A DNA stretch of 64,000 nt from Clostridioides difficile CD160 (GTDB taxonomy: Bacteria; Bacillota; Clostridia; Peptostreptococcales; Peptostreptococcaceae): positions 1 through 64,000 of the forward strand of contig NZ_AVHW01000046.1 in NCBI RefSeq assembly GCF_000449425.2, given 5' to 3'. This document shows positions 45,057-54,430 of the stretch, piece after piece. The translations under genes were made by a program, and so were the position numbers. The notes under the pieces are model-generated. The model made no database searches. It was not told where the DNA came from and saw nothing but the letters and a program-made list of their open reading frames with translations. The first letter of the stretch is position 1. Each line of letters begins with the position of its first letter.

Positions 45057-45116
45057 TAATTAGGCTTCAAAAAGCCGAGACTTAATTAGAATAGCTTACA
45101 GGGAGGGCAATGAAAA

Positions 45117-46349
45117 ATGCAAGATTATAAAAAAAATAAAAGAAGAATGATAAATCAGCCAATGCCTACAATTAGTGAAGAAGAAGTGTATACAGAGGAA
45201 ATGAATTCAGAAGATATGAGAGGATTTAAAAAATCACATCATCATAATAATGGATGTAATAATGATAATAAGTGTGAATGTCATGATGATTGCAAACCTA
45301 ATCCATGCAATCCATGCAAACCTAACCCATGCAAACCTAATCCATGTGATCCATGTAAACCTAATCCATGTGATGACAATTGTGGATGCCATGACAATTG
45401 TAAATGTGATTGTGAACCATGTCAAATGGATTCAGATGAATGTTTTGAAAACAAATGTGGACCAAATTGCTGCAATCCTATATCACCAAGAAACTTCTCT
45501 GTATCAAATGCAGTGCCATTTGCAATAGAGGCTAATAGAATATTTGATACTATGCAATTCCAAACATTTACAGATGCAACTGGACCAAATGGAGAACCAT
45601 TAACTTTTGAAACAGAAGTAGTAGAAGTATTTGGTTCAGTTCCAAGTGCAGGTCAAGCAAGTGTAACTATAGAAAAAATATGCTTAAGTAATGATGGAAT
45701 AGTTATAGACACAGGAATGACAACTTTAGAAGATTTCGATTTAGATCCATTAGGAGATATAGTAGGAAGAAATTGTGAAACAACTTTTGAATTTGCAGTA
45801 TGTGGAGAAAGAAACGCTGAATGTTGTAGACAAGGAAAAGGCAAATCAGTAGCTTATAAACAAAGAGGATTAACTGTAGCAGTTCGTAATTTAGTATTAG
45901 AGCTAAGAGGTAGATGTGGATGTACAGAATTCGTTGCATTAGCTTTCCCAGCAGTCAGAGCAGGAGGTGGATGTAAGAGAAGAGTTGATTATGTAGAATT
46001 TACTTTTAACACACTTTCAGCACCAATATGCTTACCAGCTGACGGAAGAGCTGTTACTTTAAGACAAGAATATCAAACTAACTTAACTGTAGATTGTATA
46101 GGAAAATCTATATTAAAATTAGAATGTAACGAATGTTGTGAACCTTTCTATGAATTAATAATACCAAATGATATAGATTTAGTACTTTGCTTACAAGAAA
46201 CAGTTAGCACATTAATAAGTGAACAAATAGTAGTTTTAGCATCACCAAATCCAATCGAACCAAGACTTGTTGATACTTTCTCTAAAGTATGTGATTTTTC
46301 GCAATGTGGACCTAATCACGGAAGTGGTAAGCCTAGTTGCCACAGATAG
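45117..46349 (+). CDS. cdeC: Cysteine-rich exosporium morphogenetic protein CdeC
   Basis: A spore-surface protein needed for exosporium and coat assembly. The 410-residue product has 37 cysteines (9%). It begins with a Lys/Arg patch (KKNKRR), an acidic stretch and a His cluster (SHHHNNG). A run of KPNPC and NPC/DPC units follows at about residues 62-90, then paired Cys motifs (CGC, CKCDC, CGPNCC). The C-terminal half is a beta-rich domain with further Cys pairs (ECC, RCGC, ECCEPF). ATG behind GGGAGGG; an ATG seven bases earlier is out of frame. The symbol rests on composition, repeats and neighbourhood (SpoVB-like gene next door). Confidence 0.9.
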   Translation: MQDYKKNKRRMINQPMPTISEEEVYTEEMNSEDMRGFKKSHHHNNGCNNDNKCECHDDCKPNPCNPCKPNPCKPNPCDPCKPNPCDDNCGCHDNCKCDCEPCQMDSDECFENKCGPNCCNPISPRNFSVSNAVPFAIEANRIFDTMQFQTFTDATGPNGEPLTFETEVVEVFGSVPSAGQASVTIEKICLSNDGIVIDTGMTTLEDFDLDPLGDIVGRNCETTFEFAVCGERNAECCRQGKGKSVAYKQRGLTVAVRNLVLELRGRCGCTEFVALAFPAVRAGGGCKRRVDYVEFTFNTLSAPICLPADGRAVTLRQEYQTNLTVDCIGKSILKLECNECCEPFYELIIPNDIDLVLCLQETVSTLISEQIVVLASPNPIEPRLVDTFSKVCDFSQCGPNHGSGKPSCHR

Positions 46350-46397
46350 ATAGGTAGATATATAGACAGTTTAAATTATAAATAAAAATCATCTAAG

Positions 46398-46446
46398 GAA
46401 GGCTACCAATGTAAATTATTTACTTTGGTAGCCTTCACGTTTTTAT
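46398..46446. terminator. Terminator between cdeC and the flippase gene
   Basis: GAAGGCTACCAA pairs with TTGGTAGCCTTC; a T tract follows shortly after. It lies between convergent genes and may serve both. Confidence 0.8.
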
Positions 46447-46448
46447 AA

Positions 46449-47771
46449 CTAGTGTATAGATTTTAGTGATTTAAAAAGTACTATAGTATGTAATAGACAA
46501 GTAAATATTGATACGATTGTCATTGTGTATATGTATGCATAAATATTAAGACCTGGAATAGGTAGGAATACGTATAGAGCCACTAGTTGAATTAACATAC
46601 CAATTATAGTATTTATGCTTGAGGCTAACTCTTTTCTTATTGAATGTAAAATGCCAGATAGAGTTTGATTTAATGACATAAATAATGGAACTAAAAACAT
46701 GGCTTTTAAATATTCTCCAGCAAGTTTATTTTTAAATACTAACACACATAAATCTTTTCCAAAGAAATAAAAAAATATTGATGATAGTATGCCTACAAAT
46801 AAAGTTAGAAGTACAGAGTATTTTATTTTTTTTAAGACACTCTTACGTTTTCTTAGAGCTATTTCTTGTGATATAGTAGGTATCAAGTTTACAATAAGTG
46901 CTGAACCAACAGTAAAAGGTAAAAATATAAATGGCATTACCATTCCACTGACAACACCATACATGCTTAGCGATTGCTGATAAGTCATTCCTGATAATGC
47001 TAATCTCGATGGTATCATCATAGAACTAATAGACTGCAAAAGTATATTTGACATTCTGTTACAAGTTATTGGAATGGACATTTTTAATGTTTCCATTGAA
47101 GAATTATAAAAATCTTTTATACTTATAATATACCTATTGTCAAACGATGAATCTCTCCATAAGCAAATAAGCATGAATACAATATTACTCAATTCACCAA
47201 TCGATATACCTAATAGGGCAATATAACAATTCATAGATTTATTATTTATGTACATAACAAGTAAAAAAACAAATAAAATTTTACCAATCTGTTCAATAAT
47301 TTGTCCAATAGCAGGGATTTTTACATTCTTTATACCATAATAATATCCTCTTAGTACATTTGAAAGAGTTATTATAACTATAGCAGGGCAAACTGCTAGT
47401 ATAAATAGGTTTAATTTAGCGTCTTTTAAAAACTTAAGTGATAAAAAAGAGCTATTGAAGGATGCAACTATAGATATAGCAAGTGCTACGAAAAATGATA
47501 TATATAAAGTTGATATAAATAAAGCATTAGTATTGTGTCTATCATTTAAAGCTTTTCTCTTTGCGACTAAACAACTAAGTGCAGTAGGTATACCTGTTGT
47601 TGTAACAGCTAAACAAATCATTAAAAAGTTAAAAATCATATGGTAAATACCTAGACCCGTTTCACCCAAAGCCCTTGATAAGAATATTTTATACAAAAAC
47701 CCAAATATCCTTACAATAAAATTAGATATAAATAGAATAACTGTTGATAGTACTAAATAAGGTACTTTCAA
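46449..47771 (-). CDS. spoVB: SpoVB-like polysaccharide/lipid II flippase (MOP superfamily)
   Basis: A 440-residue membrane protein with about 14 spans, of the MurJ/SpoVB/MATE-like exporter group, which moves lipid-linked wall precursors across membranes; SpoVB acts in spore cortex synthesis. Family marks are the N-terminal RIFGFLYKIFLSRALGETG and GIPTALSCLVAKRKA. The TTG at 47771 is preferred because AAGGAGGTG precedes it by seven bases; the GTG further out lies inside that site. Its place beside cdeC supports a sporulation role. Confidence 0.8.
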   Translation of the reverse strand: MKVPYLVLSTVILFISNFIVRIFGFLYKIFLSRALGETGLGIYHMIFNFLMICLAVTTTGIPTALSCLVAKRKALNDRHNTNALFISTLYISFFVALAISIVASFNSSFLSLKFLKDAKLNLFILAVCPAIVIITLSNVLRGYYYGIKNVKIPAIGQIIEQIGKILFVFLLVMYINNKSMNCYIALLGISIGELSNIVFMLICLWRDSSFDNRYIISIKDFYNSSMETLKMSIPITCNRMSNILLQSISSMMIPSRLALSGMTYQQSLSMYGVVSGMVMPFIFLPFTVGSALIVNLIPTISQEIALRKRKSVLKKIKYSVLLTLFVGILSSIFFYFFGKDLCVLVFKNKLAGEYLKAMFLVPLFMSLNQTLSGILHSIRKELASSINTIIGMLIQLVALYVFLPIPGLNIYAYIYTMTIVSIFTCLLHTIVLFKSLKSIH

Positions 47772-47821
47772 AAAAATCACCTCCTTATCTTTTAAATATA
47801 TTCACAAGGAGGTGTAAAAAT

Positions 47822-48616
47822 TTATAATTTTATAAATTCTGGTTTCAATTTATTAAATTTAGATACATATTTAAAGCCCATGTTTTTTAGTAATGCATAT
47901 ATGTAATCAAATTCACAGGCAATTTGACTTACATGATGTGAATCTGAACCTGTAGTTATAATTTCTCCTCCCAAGTCTTTATACATCTGAAGGATATATC
48001 TAGATGGAGTTAAATCTGGAAGGTTATATCTGTAGCAAGATGTATTTATCTCAATACCTTTACCATCATAAATAGCTTGTTTAAGAGTTTCTTCAATTAT
48101 ATCTGAAAATAGTCTATCATCTAAAATAGTATCATAAGGTGCATATCTTTTAATTAAATCTAAGTGACCTAAAATAGAGTAATCCTTATAATTCTTAACA
48201 ATATTATATAAGTAAAGGTAGTAATTTTCATAAACTTCATGCTGAGTTTTATCTTTAAAATAACTACCAAGGTATAAATCCATTGTATCTATAGCATGAA
48301 TAGAACATATTATAAAGTCCAATGGATATTGATGAGCTTCTTTTCTATAGGTGTCCATTAATTGAGTCTGAACTCCAAATTCAATTCCTTTTTTTATTGA
48401 GATTTTATCCTTATATTTATTTTGAAGAGTTTCTAGACTTCTAAAATAGTCTTCATATACAATTGAAAAAGAATCATCGGCATAAACATCATAATCAACA
48501 TGGTCTGTGAAACAAATTTCATTTAAACCAAGTTCAATTGATTTTTTTATCATTTCTTCCATTGTAGATTTTCCATCAGTAGAGAAACTTGAGTGCATGT
48601 GATAGTCGTAAAACAT
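47822..48616 (-). CDS. PHP-domain histidinol-phosphatase family protein
   Basis: A 264-residue HisJ-type PHP phosphoesterase. Metal ligands appear in DYHMHSSFSTDG, CFTDHVDYDVY, CSIHAID, LGHLDLIKRY, INTSCYR and TGSDSHHVSQ. The family includes histidinol-phosphatase HisK, but no his genes are nearby, so another phosphomonoester is possible. ATG behind AAAGGGG. Follows on the opposite strand from the MocR-type gene. Confidence 0.8.
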   Translation of the reverse strand: MFYDYHMHSSFSTDGKSTMEEMIKKSIELGLNEICFTDHVDYDVYADDSFSIVYEDYFRSLETLQNKYKDKISIKKGIEFGVQTQLMDTYRKEAHQYPLDFIICSIHAIDTMDLYLGSYFKDKTQHEVYENYYLYLYNIVKNYKDYSILGHLDLIKRYAPYDTILDDRLFSDIIEETLKQAIYDGKGIEINTSCYRYNLPDLTPSRYILQMYKDLGGEIITTGSDSHHVSQIACEFDYIYALLKNMGFKYVSKFNKLKPEFIKL

Positions 48617-48725
48617 AAATATTTCCCCTTTTTATAAAAATTTTGGTATTATATATACATACTAAATAATATCAAATATATGTGAAAGCATCAATAAAAT
48701 ATAAATACAATGAGCGGTGATAAAG

Positions 48726-50171
48726 GTGGAAAAATACAGAATAGATTTAAGTGAAAAAAAGTTAACTAAATATATACAGATATTTAATCATATAAAAGAA
48801 TTGATAATAAATAAAGAGTTAGTGGAACATGAAAAGCTACCACCAATAAGAAAACTATCAGATTTCTTACAAGTAAATAATACTACCATAGTTAAAGTAT
48901 ATGAACTCTTAGAGAATGAAGGATATGTATATAAGATTGTAGGTAGCGGAACTTTTGTATCAAGTTCAAATTCTTATAAAAGTGGTATAGACAACAGAAA
49001 AAACAAGAATACTGTGCAAAGAGAAGATTTAATTCATTTTGATAATGGAAATCCATCTAATGATATGTTTCCTATTGATTCCTTTAAAAATGCTGTAAAT
49101 ATGGCATTATCTAAAGATGGCAGTTCGATATTTGATTACGATGAAGGTCTTGGTTCTGAAGAATTAAGAGAAAAGATGGTAGAGTATCTAAGTGACGGAA
49201 ATATAAAAACTACTAAAGAAAATATTCAAATCATATCTGGTGCTCAACAAGGTATAGATATAGTTTGTAAAGGGCTTATAAGTTATTCAGATGTTGTCTT
49301 TATGGAAGAGCCTTCTTATAATGGAGCGATTGAAGTATTTAAAAGTAGAGGTGCAAAAATAATATCTATACCTATGTTAGATGATGGAATTGATATAGGT
49401 ATTTTAAAATTAAAATTGGAAAAAATAAAACCAAGACTTATATATATTATGCCTAACTTTCAAAATCCAACAGGAATATCTTATTCAACATATAAAAAAA
49501 AGAAGTTAATAGAATTAGCAGAAGAACATGATTTTTATATAATTGAAGATGATTTTATAAGTGATTTTATATTTGAATCAAAAGACAATAGGACAGTTAG
49601 AAGTTATGATGATAAAAATAGAGTGGTATATATAAAGAGTTTTTCAAAAATACTTATGCCAGGTCTTAGGATAGGAATTGTAGAAATGCCAAATGAACTG
49701 CTAAAGAAGGTTTTATGGGCTAAATACTCTTCAGATATATCAACACCAGGTCTTATTCAAAAATCAATGTATTACTATATGGAGAATTTTGATTGGAAAA
49801 ATTATCTGAATCATATAGAGAAGATATATACTGATAAGTACAAATTGGCAAAAAGCTTGATTAATAATAAATTGAGTGGTAAATTAAAAGTTAGAAAATC
49901 TTGTGGAGGAATAAACTTTTTTTTAGAATTACCAAGAGGATATACATCCCAAGGATTTACAAGTTTTATGCTGAACAAAGGAGTATCTATGCTTCCAGGA
50001 ACTTATTTTTTTGACAATTTAGTAGATGATAGATTTTTTAGGATAAACATAGCTCGTCCAAGCATGGAAGAATTAGAAAAAGGAATAACCATAATCAGTG
50101 ATAATATAGATGAGTTTTTTTGTGAATATAAAAACAAGTTAGATATAAAAAGCAATAAATTATTTTATTAA
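48726..50171 (+). CDS. MocR-type regulator (GntR domain fused to aminotransferase)
   Basis: A 481-residue fusion: a winged-helix GntR domain (about residues 15-80, PPIRKLSDFLQVNNTTIVK) and a class I PLP-dependent aminotransferase-like domain with NFQNPTGISYS and the Schiff-base Lys in VYIKSFSKIL. Such proteins sense PLP or amino-compounds and control vitamin B6 or amino-acid genes. The GTG at 48726 follows GCGGTGAT; an earlier in-frame GTG at 48717 lies in that site. No obvious target operon adjacent. Confidence 0.85.
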   Translation: MEKYRIDLSEKKLTKYIQIFNHIKELIINKELVEHEKLPPIRKLSDFLQVNNTTIVKVYELLENEGYVYKIVGSGTFVSSSNSYKSGIDNRKNKNTVQREDLIHFDNGNPSNDMFPIDSFKNAVNMALSKDGSSIFDYDEGLGSEELREKMVEYLSDGNIKTTKENIQIISGAQQGIDIVCKGLISYSDVVFMEEPSYNGAIEVFKSRGAKIISIPMLDDGIDIGILKLKLEKIKPRLIYIMPNFQNPTGISYSTYKKKKLIELAEEHDFYIIEDDFISDFIFESKDNRTVRSYDDKNRVVYIKSFSKILMPGLRIGIVEMPNELLKKVLWAKYSSDISTPGLIQKSMYYYMENFDWKNYLNHIEKIYTDKYKLAKSLINNKLSGKLKVRKSCGGINFFLELPRGYTSQGFTSFMLNKGVSMLPGTYFFDNLVDDRFFRINIARPSMEELEKGITIISDNIDEFFCEYKNKLDIKSNKLFY

Positions 50172-50198
50172 ATAAATAGAAGTCTTTAGGAGGAAAAC

Positions 50199-50408
50199 AT
50201 GTTTGACAAAAAGAAGTTAGATAGGATTAATGAATTGGCAAAGAAAAATAAAGAGGGAGTTCTTTCTGATGATGAAATCAAAGAAAGAGAAATTTTAAGA
50301 AAAGAATACTTAGAAAATTTTAGGGCACACTTTAAATCAAGACTTGACAGTGTTAAAGTAGTTTCACCAGAGGAATATGAACAGTATATGAAAAACAATA
50401 AAAATTAA
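50199..50408 (+). CDS. DUF896 (YnzC-like) protein
   Basis: A 69-residue cytosolic helical-hairpin protein. Family features are INELAKKNKEGVLSDDEIKER, LRKEYLENFR and the C-terminal V-x-P-E segment. B. subtilis YnzC is linked to the SOS gene yneA, but function is open. ATG behind AGGAGG. Followed 20 bases later by the M18 gene, so probably co-transcribed. Confidence 0.88.
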   Translation: MFDKKKLDRINELAKKNKEGVLSDDEIKEREILRKEYLENFRAHFKSRLDSVKVVSPEEYEQYMKNNKN

Positions 50409-50427
50409 AACTTAATAGGAGGAAAAC

Positions 50428-51822
50428 ATGAACTTAAAGCATGAATTTAAGAATGCATGGGATGTTGAAAGAAAAGAAAATGCTATTGAACAAGTTATGC
50501 AATATTCTCGCAATTATATGGATTTTTTAAGTAAATCAAAAACTGAAAGAATTTCAGTAAAAGAAATTATAAAATTAGCTAAAGAAAATAATTATATTTC
50601 AATAGATGAAGCTATGGAAAAAGGAAGTATAGGTAGTGGTGACAAAATTTATGTTATAAATAAAGAAAAGGCAGTAGCACTTTTTGTAATAGGTAAAAAT
50701 TATATAGAAAAAGGTATGAAAATTATAGGAAGTCATATAGATGCACCAAGATTGGATTTAAAACCAAATCCACTATATCAAGAAGGAAACTTAGGTTTTT
50801 TTAAAACTCATTATTATGGAGGAATAAAAAAATATCAGTGGACAGCTATCCCTCTTGCTTTACATGGTGTAGTTATATTAAATGATGGAACAAAAGTTGA
50901 TATATCCATTGGAGAAGAAGAAAGTGACCCAGTATTTTGTGTAACGGATTTATTAGTTCATTTAGCTGGAGACCAAATGCAAAAGAAACTATCTGAAGGA
51001 ATTAGTGGTGAAGCTTTAAATATATTAATTGGTAATATGCCTTTAAACGATGAGGAAAAAGAACCTATAACAGCAAATATATTAAAGATTTTAAATGAGA
51101 AGTATAGTATAGTTGAAGAAGACTTATTAAGTGCTGAAATTGAAGTAGTTCCAGCTGGAAAAGCTAGAGATTTAGGTTTTGATAGGTCAATGGTATTGGG
51201 ATATGGGCATGATGATAGGGTATGTTCATATGCTGCTGTGAAGGCCATATTAGAAACTGAACAACCAGAATTCACTTCAGTTACATTATGTGTAGACAAA
51301 GAAGAAGTTGGTTCTCAAGGAAATACAGGTATGCACTCAAAGTTTTTTGAAAATACTGTAGCTGAATTAATTGCTTTGGAGGGTGATTACTGTGATATTA
51401 AGGTAAGAAGAGCCCTAGCAAATAGTAAGGTTTTATCAGCTGATGTTTCTGCTGGATATGACCCAAATTTTAGAGAAGCATATGAAAAGAGAAATTCCGC
51501 ATATATGGGAAATGGAGTAGTTTTAAATAAGTATACTGGCTCGAGAGGTAAGGGCGGATGTAATGATGCAAATGCAGAATTTATGTCAGAAGTAAGAAGA
51601 ATTTTTAATGAAGGAAATGTAGTATGGCAAACTGCTGAACTTGGAAAAGTTGACCAAGGAGGAGGCGGAACTATAGCGTATATATTAGCAAATCAAGGTG
51701 CAGAGGTTATAGACTGTGGTGTTGGAGTTCTAAATATGCATGCACCACATGAGATTGTCTCTAAGGTAGATATATATGAGATGTACAAGGGATATAAGGC
51801 ATTTTTTAATATCAACTTATAA
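50428..51822 (+). CDS. M18-family aminopeptidase
   Basis: A 464-residue dizinc aminopeptidase of the aspartyl/lysyl aminopeptidase family. Metal-binding motifs are GSHIDAPRLDLKPNP, CVDKEEVGSQGNTGM, SADVSAGYDPN and the C-terminal MHAPHEIVSK. ATG behind AGGAGG. It fits peptide-fermenting metabolism, as does pepT in the same window. A strong terminator follows. Confidence 0.92.
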   Translation: MNLKHEFKNAWDVERKENAIEQVMQYSRNYMDFLSKSKTERISVKEIIKLAKENNYISIDEAMEKGSIGSGDKIYVINKEKAVALFVIGKNYIEKGMKIIGSHIDAPRLDLKPNPLYQEGNLGFFKTHYYGGIKKYQWTAIPLALHGVVILNDGTKVDISIGEEESDPVFCVTDLLVHLAGDQMQKKLSEGISGEALNILIGNMPLNDEEKEPITANILKILNEKYSIVEEDLLSAEIEVVPAGKARDLGFDRSMVLGYGHDDRVCSYAAVKAILETEQPEFTSVTLCVDKEEVGSQGNTGMHSKFFENTVAELIALEGDYCDIKVRRALANSKVLSADVSAGYDPNFREAYEKRNSAYMGNGVVLNKYTGSRGKGGCNDANAEFMSEVRRIFNEGNVVWQTAELGKVDQGGGGTIAYILANQGAEVIDCGVGVLNMHAPHEIVSKVDIYEMYKGYKAFFNINL

Positions 51823-51850
51823 ATTAAAATATAAGAGTAATAAGTGAATA

Positions 51851-51902
51851 AAGGCTATTGTATAAACAATTTTAAATTGTTATACAATAGTCTTATTTTT
51901 TT
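51851..51902 (+). terminator. Terminator after M18 aminopeptidase gene
   Basis: AAGGCTATTGTATAA and AATTT pair with AAATT and TTATACAATAGTCTT, followed by seven T. Confidence 0.88.
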
Positions 51903-51920
51903 GTAAAATAGCAAAAAAAA

Positions 51921-51982
51921 TTGACAACGGTTTTATCTTGTTATAATATGTAATAAAGAACTTGTTATATAATGTTATAAAA
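51921..51982 (+). promoter_or_regulatory. Promoter and repeated operator of the PTS operon
   Basis: TTGACA (51921-51926) with TATAAT at 51942 (15-base spacer) or TAATAT at 51944 (17). Two near-copies of an AT-rich box, CTTGTTATAATATGTAATAAA (51938) and CTTGTTATATAATGTTATAAA (51961), follow 23 bases apart, the first covering the -10. This is the expected place for autorepression by the GntR protein encoded next. Confidence 0.55.
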
Positions 51983-52006
51983 AAGTTACATAGGGAGGTG
52001 AACAAA

Positions 52007-52759
52007 ATGGATGAAAAGAAACAAAAAAAAGAGATGGATTTAGAAGTAAATTCATTTGTTCCTTTATATCAACAACTATATGACAACATTAAAAAACAAA
52101 TAGCATCTGGTATATATAAGCCAGGAGATAAACTTCCATCCGAAGGTGATTTATGTAAAGAATTTAATATAAGTCGTATAACTGTGAGAAATGCACTTAA
52201 TGAACTTGTAAAAGAAGATATACTGTGTAAAAAACGTGGTAAAGGAACTTATGTAACAATACCAGAGAGAATAGAAGCAACATGTGCGGGAAATAGTTTT
52301 ACTAATTCTTGTCATCGTATTAATGCAAAACCAAGCACCAAAATAATCTCTGTTTTAATAAAAAAAGCTGATAAGCAGGTAGCTGAAGCTTTAAGTATTG
52401 AGTTAGAAGAGAAGGTAATCTGTATTAAAAGACTTCGATTAATAGATGAAGTACCTGTTATCTTTGAAGTTGATTATTTTAGGATAGATTATATGTTTTT
52501 ATTAAAAGAAGAATTAGAAGATAAATCTTTAATGGAAGTTATATCTAATAATATAAGTACATTACCTAAGCGTGTAGAAAATATATTTGAAGTAAAACAT
52601 TCAAACAAAGAATATTCTGACCATCTTAAATGTGCAAGCAATATGCCATTATTGAAAGTAAGACAATCAGTATATACAGAGAATAATGATGTTTTATATT
52701 ACAATGAACAATTTATAAGAAGTGATAAGTATAAATATGCAGTATCAGCAGAAATATAA
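52007..52759 (+). CDS. GntR/HutC-family regulator with UTRA domain
   Basis: A 250-residue repressor. The winged helix is at about residues 15-85 (PLYQQLYDNIKKQIASG, then FNISRITVRNALNEL) and a UTRA ligand-binding domain fills the rest. Such proteins sense sugar phosphates. The ATG at 52007 follows GGGAGGTG; the frame is open a further 15 codons without a site. It begins the PTS operon that runs to 56015 and probably controls it. Confidence 0.9.
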   Translation: MDEKKQKKEMDLEVNSFVPLYQQLYDNIKKQIASGIYKPGDKLPSEGDLCKEFNISRITVRNALNELVKEDILCKKRGKGTYVTIPERIEATCAGNSFTNSCHRINAKPSTKIISVLIKKADKQVAEALSIELEEKVICIKRLRLIDEVPVIFEVDYFRIDYMFLLKEELEDKSLMEVISNNISTLPKRVENIFEVKHSNKEYSDHLKCASNMPLLKVRQSVYTENNDVLYYNEQFIRSDKYKYAVSAEI

Positions 52760-52783
52760 TCTATATTTAGTAGGAGGACAGAT

Positions 52784-53197
52784 ATGAGAAAAATAATATT
52801 AGCATCTCATGGAGAATTTTCAAAAGGTCTTTTAGATTCAGTAAAAATGATAGTAGGAGATTTAGCAAATTGTGTTAGTTCATATAGTTTGTATCCTGGA
52901 CAAAGTGCTTCAGACTTTGCTTTAGAATTAGAAAAAATAATAGTAGAAGATAAAGAATGTGAATACATAATTTTATCTGATTTATATGGTGCAAGTGTAT
53001 GCACTGCAATGTTGAGATTAACTAACTTACATAATGTTAATTTATTCTCTGGAATGAACTTGAATCTGGTATTAGAACTTCTTACAAGATTTTCTGATAA
53101 ATTGACAGCTGAAGATGTAGAAGAATTAGTGAAAGAATCTAGAATGGGAATACAAAGTGTGACATTACAAATTAAAGAAGAAGAAGAGGTATTTTAG
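52784..53197 (+). CDS. Mannose-family PTS component EIIA
   Basis: A 137-residue cytosolic phosphocarrier; His9 in LASHGEFSKG is the site phosphorylated by HPr. SDLYGASVC and the Met-rich FSGMNLNLVLELL match the EIIA-Man fold. ATG behind AGGAGGA, 24 bases after the regulator gene. The substrate of the system cannot be read from sequence. Confidence 0.88.
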   Translation: MRKIILASHGEFSKGLLDSVKMIVGDLANCVSSYSLYPGQSASDFALELEKIIVEDKECEYIILSDLYGASVCTAMLRLTNLHNVNLFSGMNLNLVLELLTRFSDKLTAEDVEELVKESRMGIQSVTLQIKEEEEVF

Positions 53198-53200
53198 TTT

Positions 53201-53944
53201 ATGAAAAAAAAGGGAATATTATCAGTATTTAAAAATAAGAAGCCAATTATAGCAATGATACATTTAAAAGGAGATACTCCAGAAGATATCTTTGAAAGAG
53301 CTAAAAAAGAAATCGCAATCTTGGAGGAAAATGGTGTAGATGGAATAATGTTAGAAAACTACTATGGCAATTACTATGATTTAGAAAGAATACTTGAGTA
53401 TGTATCAAACGCTAATTTGTCAATACCATATGGAGTAAACTGCTTAAATGTTGATACTATGGGATTTGAACTGGCAACAAAATATAAGGCAAGTTATATA
53501 CAAGTTGATTCTGTAGTAGGTCATGTTAAACCTAGAGACGAGGCAACATTAGAAGAATTTTTTAAATTACAACGCTCAAAGTGCCCAGCTTATTTAATTG
53601 GAGGAGTGAGATTTAAATACCAACCAGTATTATCAGAAAAGACAGTTGAAGAAGATTTAAAAATAGGTATGACAAGATGTGATGCCATAGCAGTTACAGA
53701 GAATGCTACAGGACAAGAAACATCAATGGAAAAGATAGAGTTATTCCGTAAAAACTTAGGGGATTTCCCATTAGTTATAGCTGCTGGAGTTACTTTGGAA
53801 AATGCAAAAGAACAGCTTGAATTAGGAGATATGGCAATAATAGGAAGTTACTTTAAAGATAATTATAAAGATTTTGGAGATGTTAGTGTAGAACACGTGA
53901 AAACATTCATGGATGAAATAAAAAAAATTAGGGAGGAATTATAA
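53201..53944 (+). CDS. BtpA/SgcQ-family TIM-barrel protein
   Basis: A 247-residue protein of the BtpA family, named for a cyanobacterial photosystem I factor; the E. coli member SgcQ also sits in a PTS cluster. Visible blocks are AMIHLKGDTPE, NGVDGIMLENYYG, IPYGVNCLNVD, VDSVVGHVKPR and PLVIAAGVTLENA. The (beta/alpha)8 pattern suggests a sugar-phosphate or nucleoside enzyme, likely acting on the imported substrate. Four bases after EIIA and overlapping the EIIB start by one base. Confidence 0.82.
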   Translation: MKKKGILSVFKNKKPIIAMIHLKGDTPEDIFERAKKEIAILEENGVDGIMLENYYGNYYDLERILEYVSNANLSIPYGVNCLNVDTMGFELATKYKASYIQVDSVVGHVKPRDEATLEEFFKLQRSKCPAYLIGGVRFKYQPVLSEKTVEEDLKIGMTRCDAIAVTENATGQETSMEKIELFRKNLGDFPLVIAAGVTLENAKEQLELGDMAIIGSYFKDNYKDFGDVSVEHVKTFMDEIKKIREEL

Positions 53945-54414
53945 TGATTAAATTAGTAAGAGTAGACCACAGACTTATACATGGACAAGTAGCATTTACA
54001 TGGACAAAATTTCTAAGTACAGATTGTATATTGATAGCAAGTGACGAATTATTAAAGGATGAATTAAGAATGGCAGGACTTAGAATGGCTAAACCATCTA
54101 ATGTTAAACTTGTAATGAAAAGTATAGAAGATTCTGTAAAAGCACTTAATTCAGGAGTTACTGATAAGTATAATTTATTGATACTTTGTGAATCTGTAGA
54201 AGATGTTTATAGACTAGCTAAGGAAGTAAAAGCTATTAAATCTATAAACCTTGGTGGAACAAAATCAGCTGATAATCGTGAAAATATATCTAAAGCAGTA
54301 CATGTATCAAAAGATGACATAAATATGATTAAAGAATTAGATTCAGAAGGCGTAAATGTATTTGTACAATTGGTTCCTGATGATGATGCTACAAATGTAA
54401 TGAAATTAATATAA
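53944..54414 (+). CDS. Mannose-family PTS component EIIB
   Basis: A 156-residue cytosolic component; the phosphorylated His13 lies in the signature VDHRLIHGQVAFTW. KLVMKS and NLGGTKSADNRENISKAV are further family blocks. Start ATG behind GGGAGG. Passes phosphate from EIIA to the sugar bound by EIIC/EIID. Confidence 0.92.
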   Translation: MIKLVRVDHRLIHGQVAFTWTKFLSTDCILIASDELLKDELRMAGLRMAKPSNVKLVMKSIEDSVKALNSGVTDKYNLLILCESVEDVYRLAKEVKAIKSINLGGTKSADNRENISKAVHVSKDDINMIKELDSEGVNVFVQLVPDDDATNVMKLI

Positions 54415-54430
54415 TTTTAGGGGGATGAAA

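Noticed and set aside
45290-45380. Short regularly spaced DNA repeats resembling a small CRISPR array
   Set aside because: The repeats are in frame and encode KPNPC/NPC units of CdeC; there are no spacers of constant length and no cas genes.
45250-45528. His/Ile/Met/Val-rich 92-codon frame
   Set aside because: It is the off-frame reading of the CdeC repeat region; the cysteine-rich frame is the real gene with a good start site.
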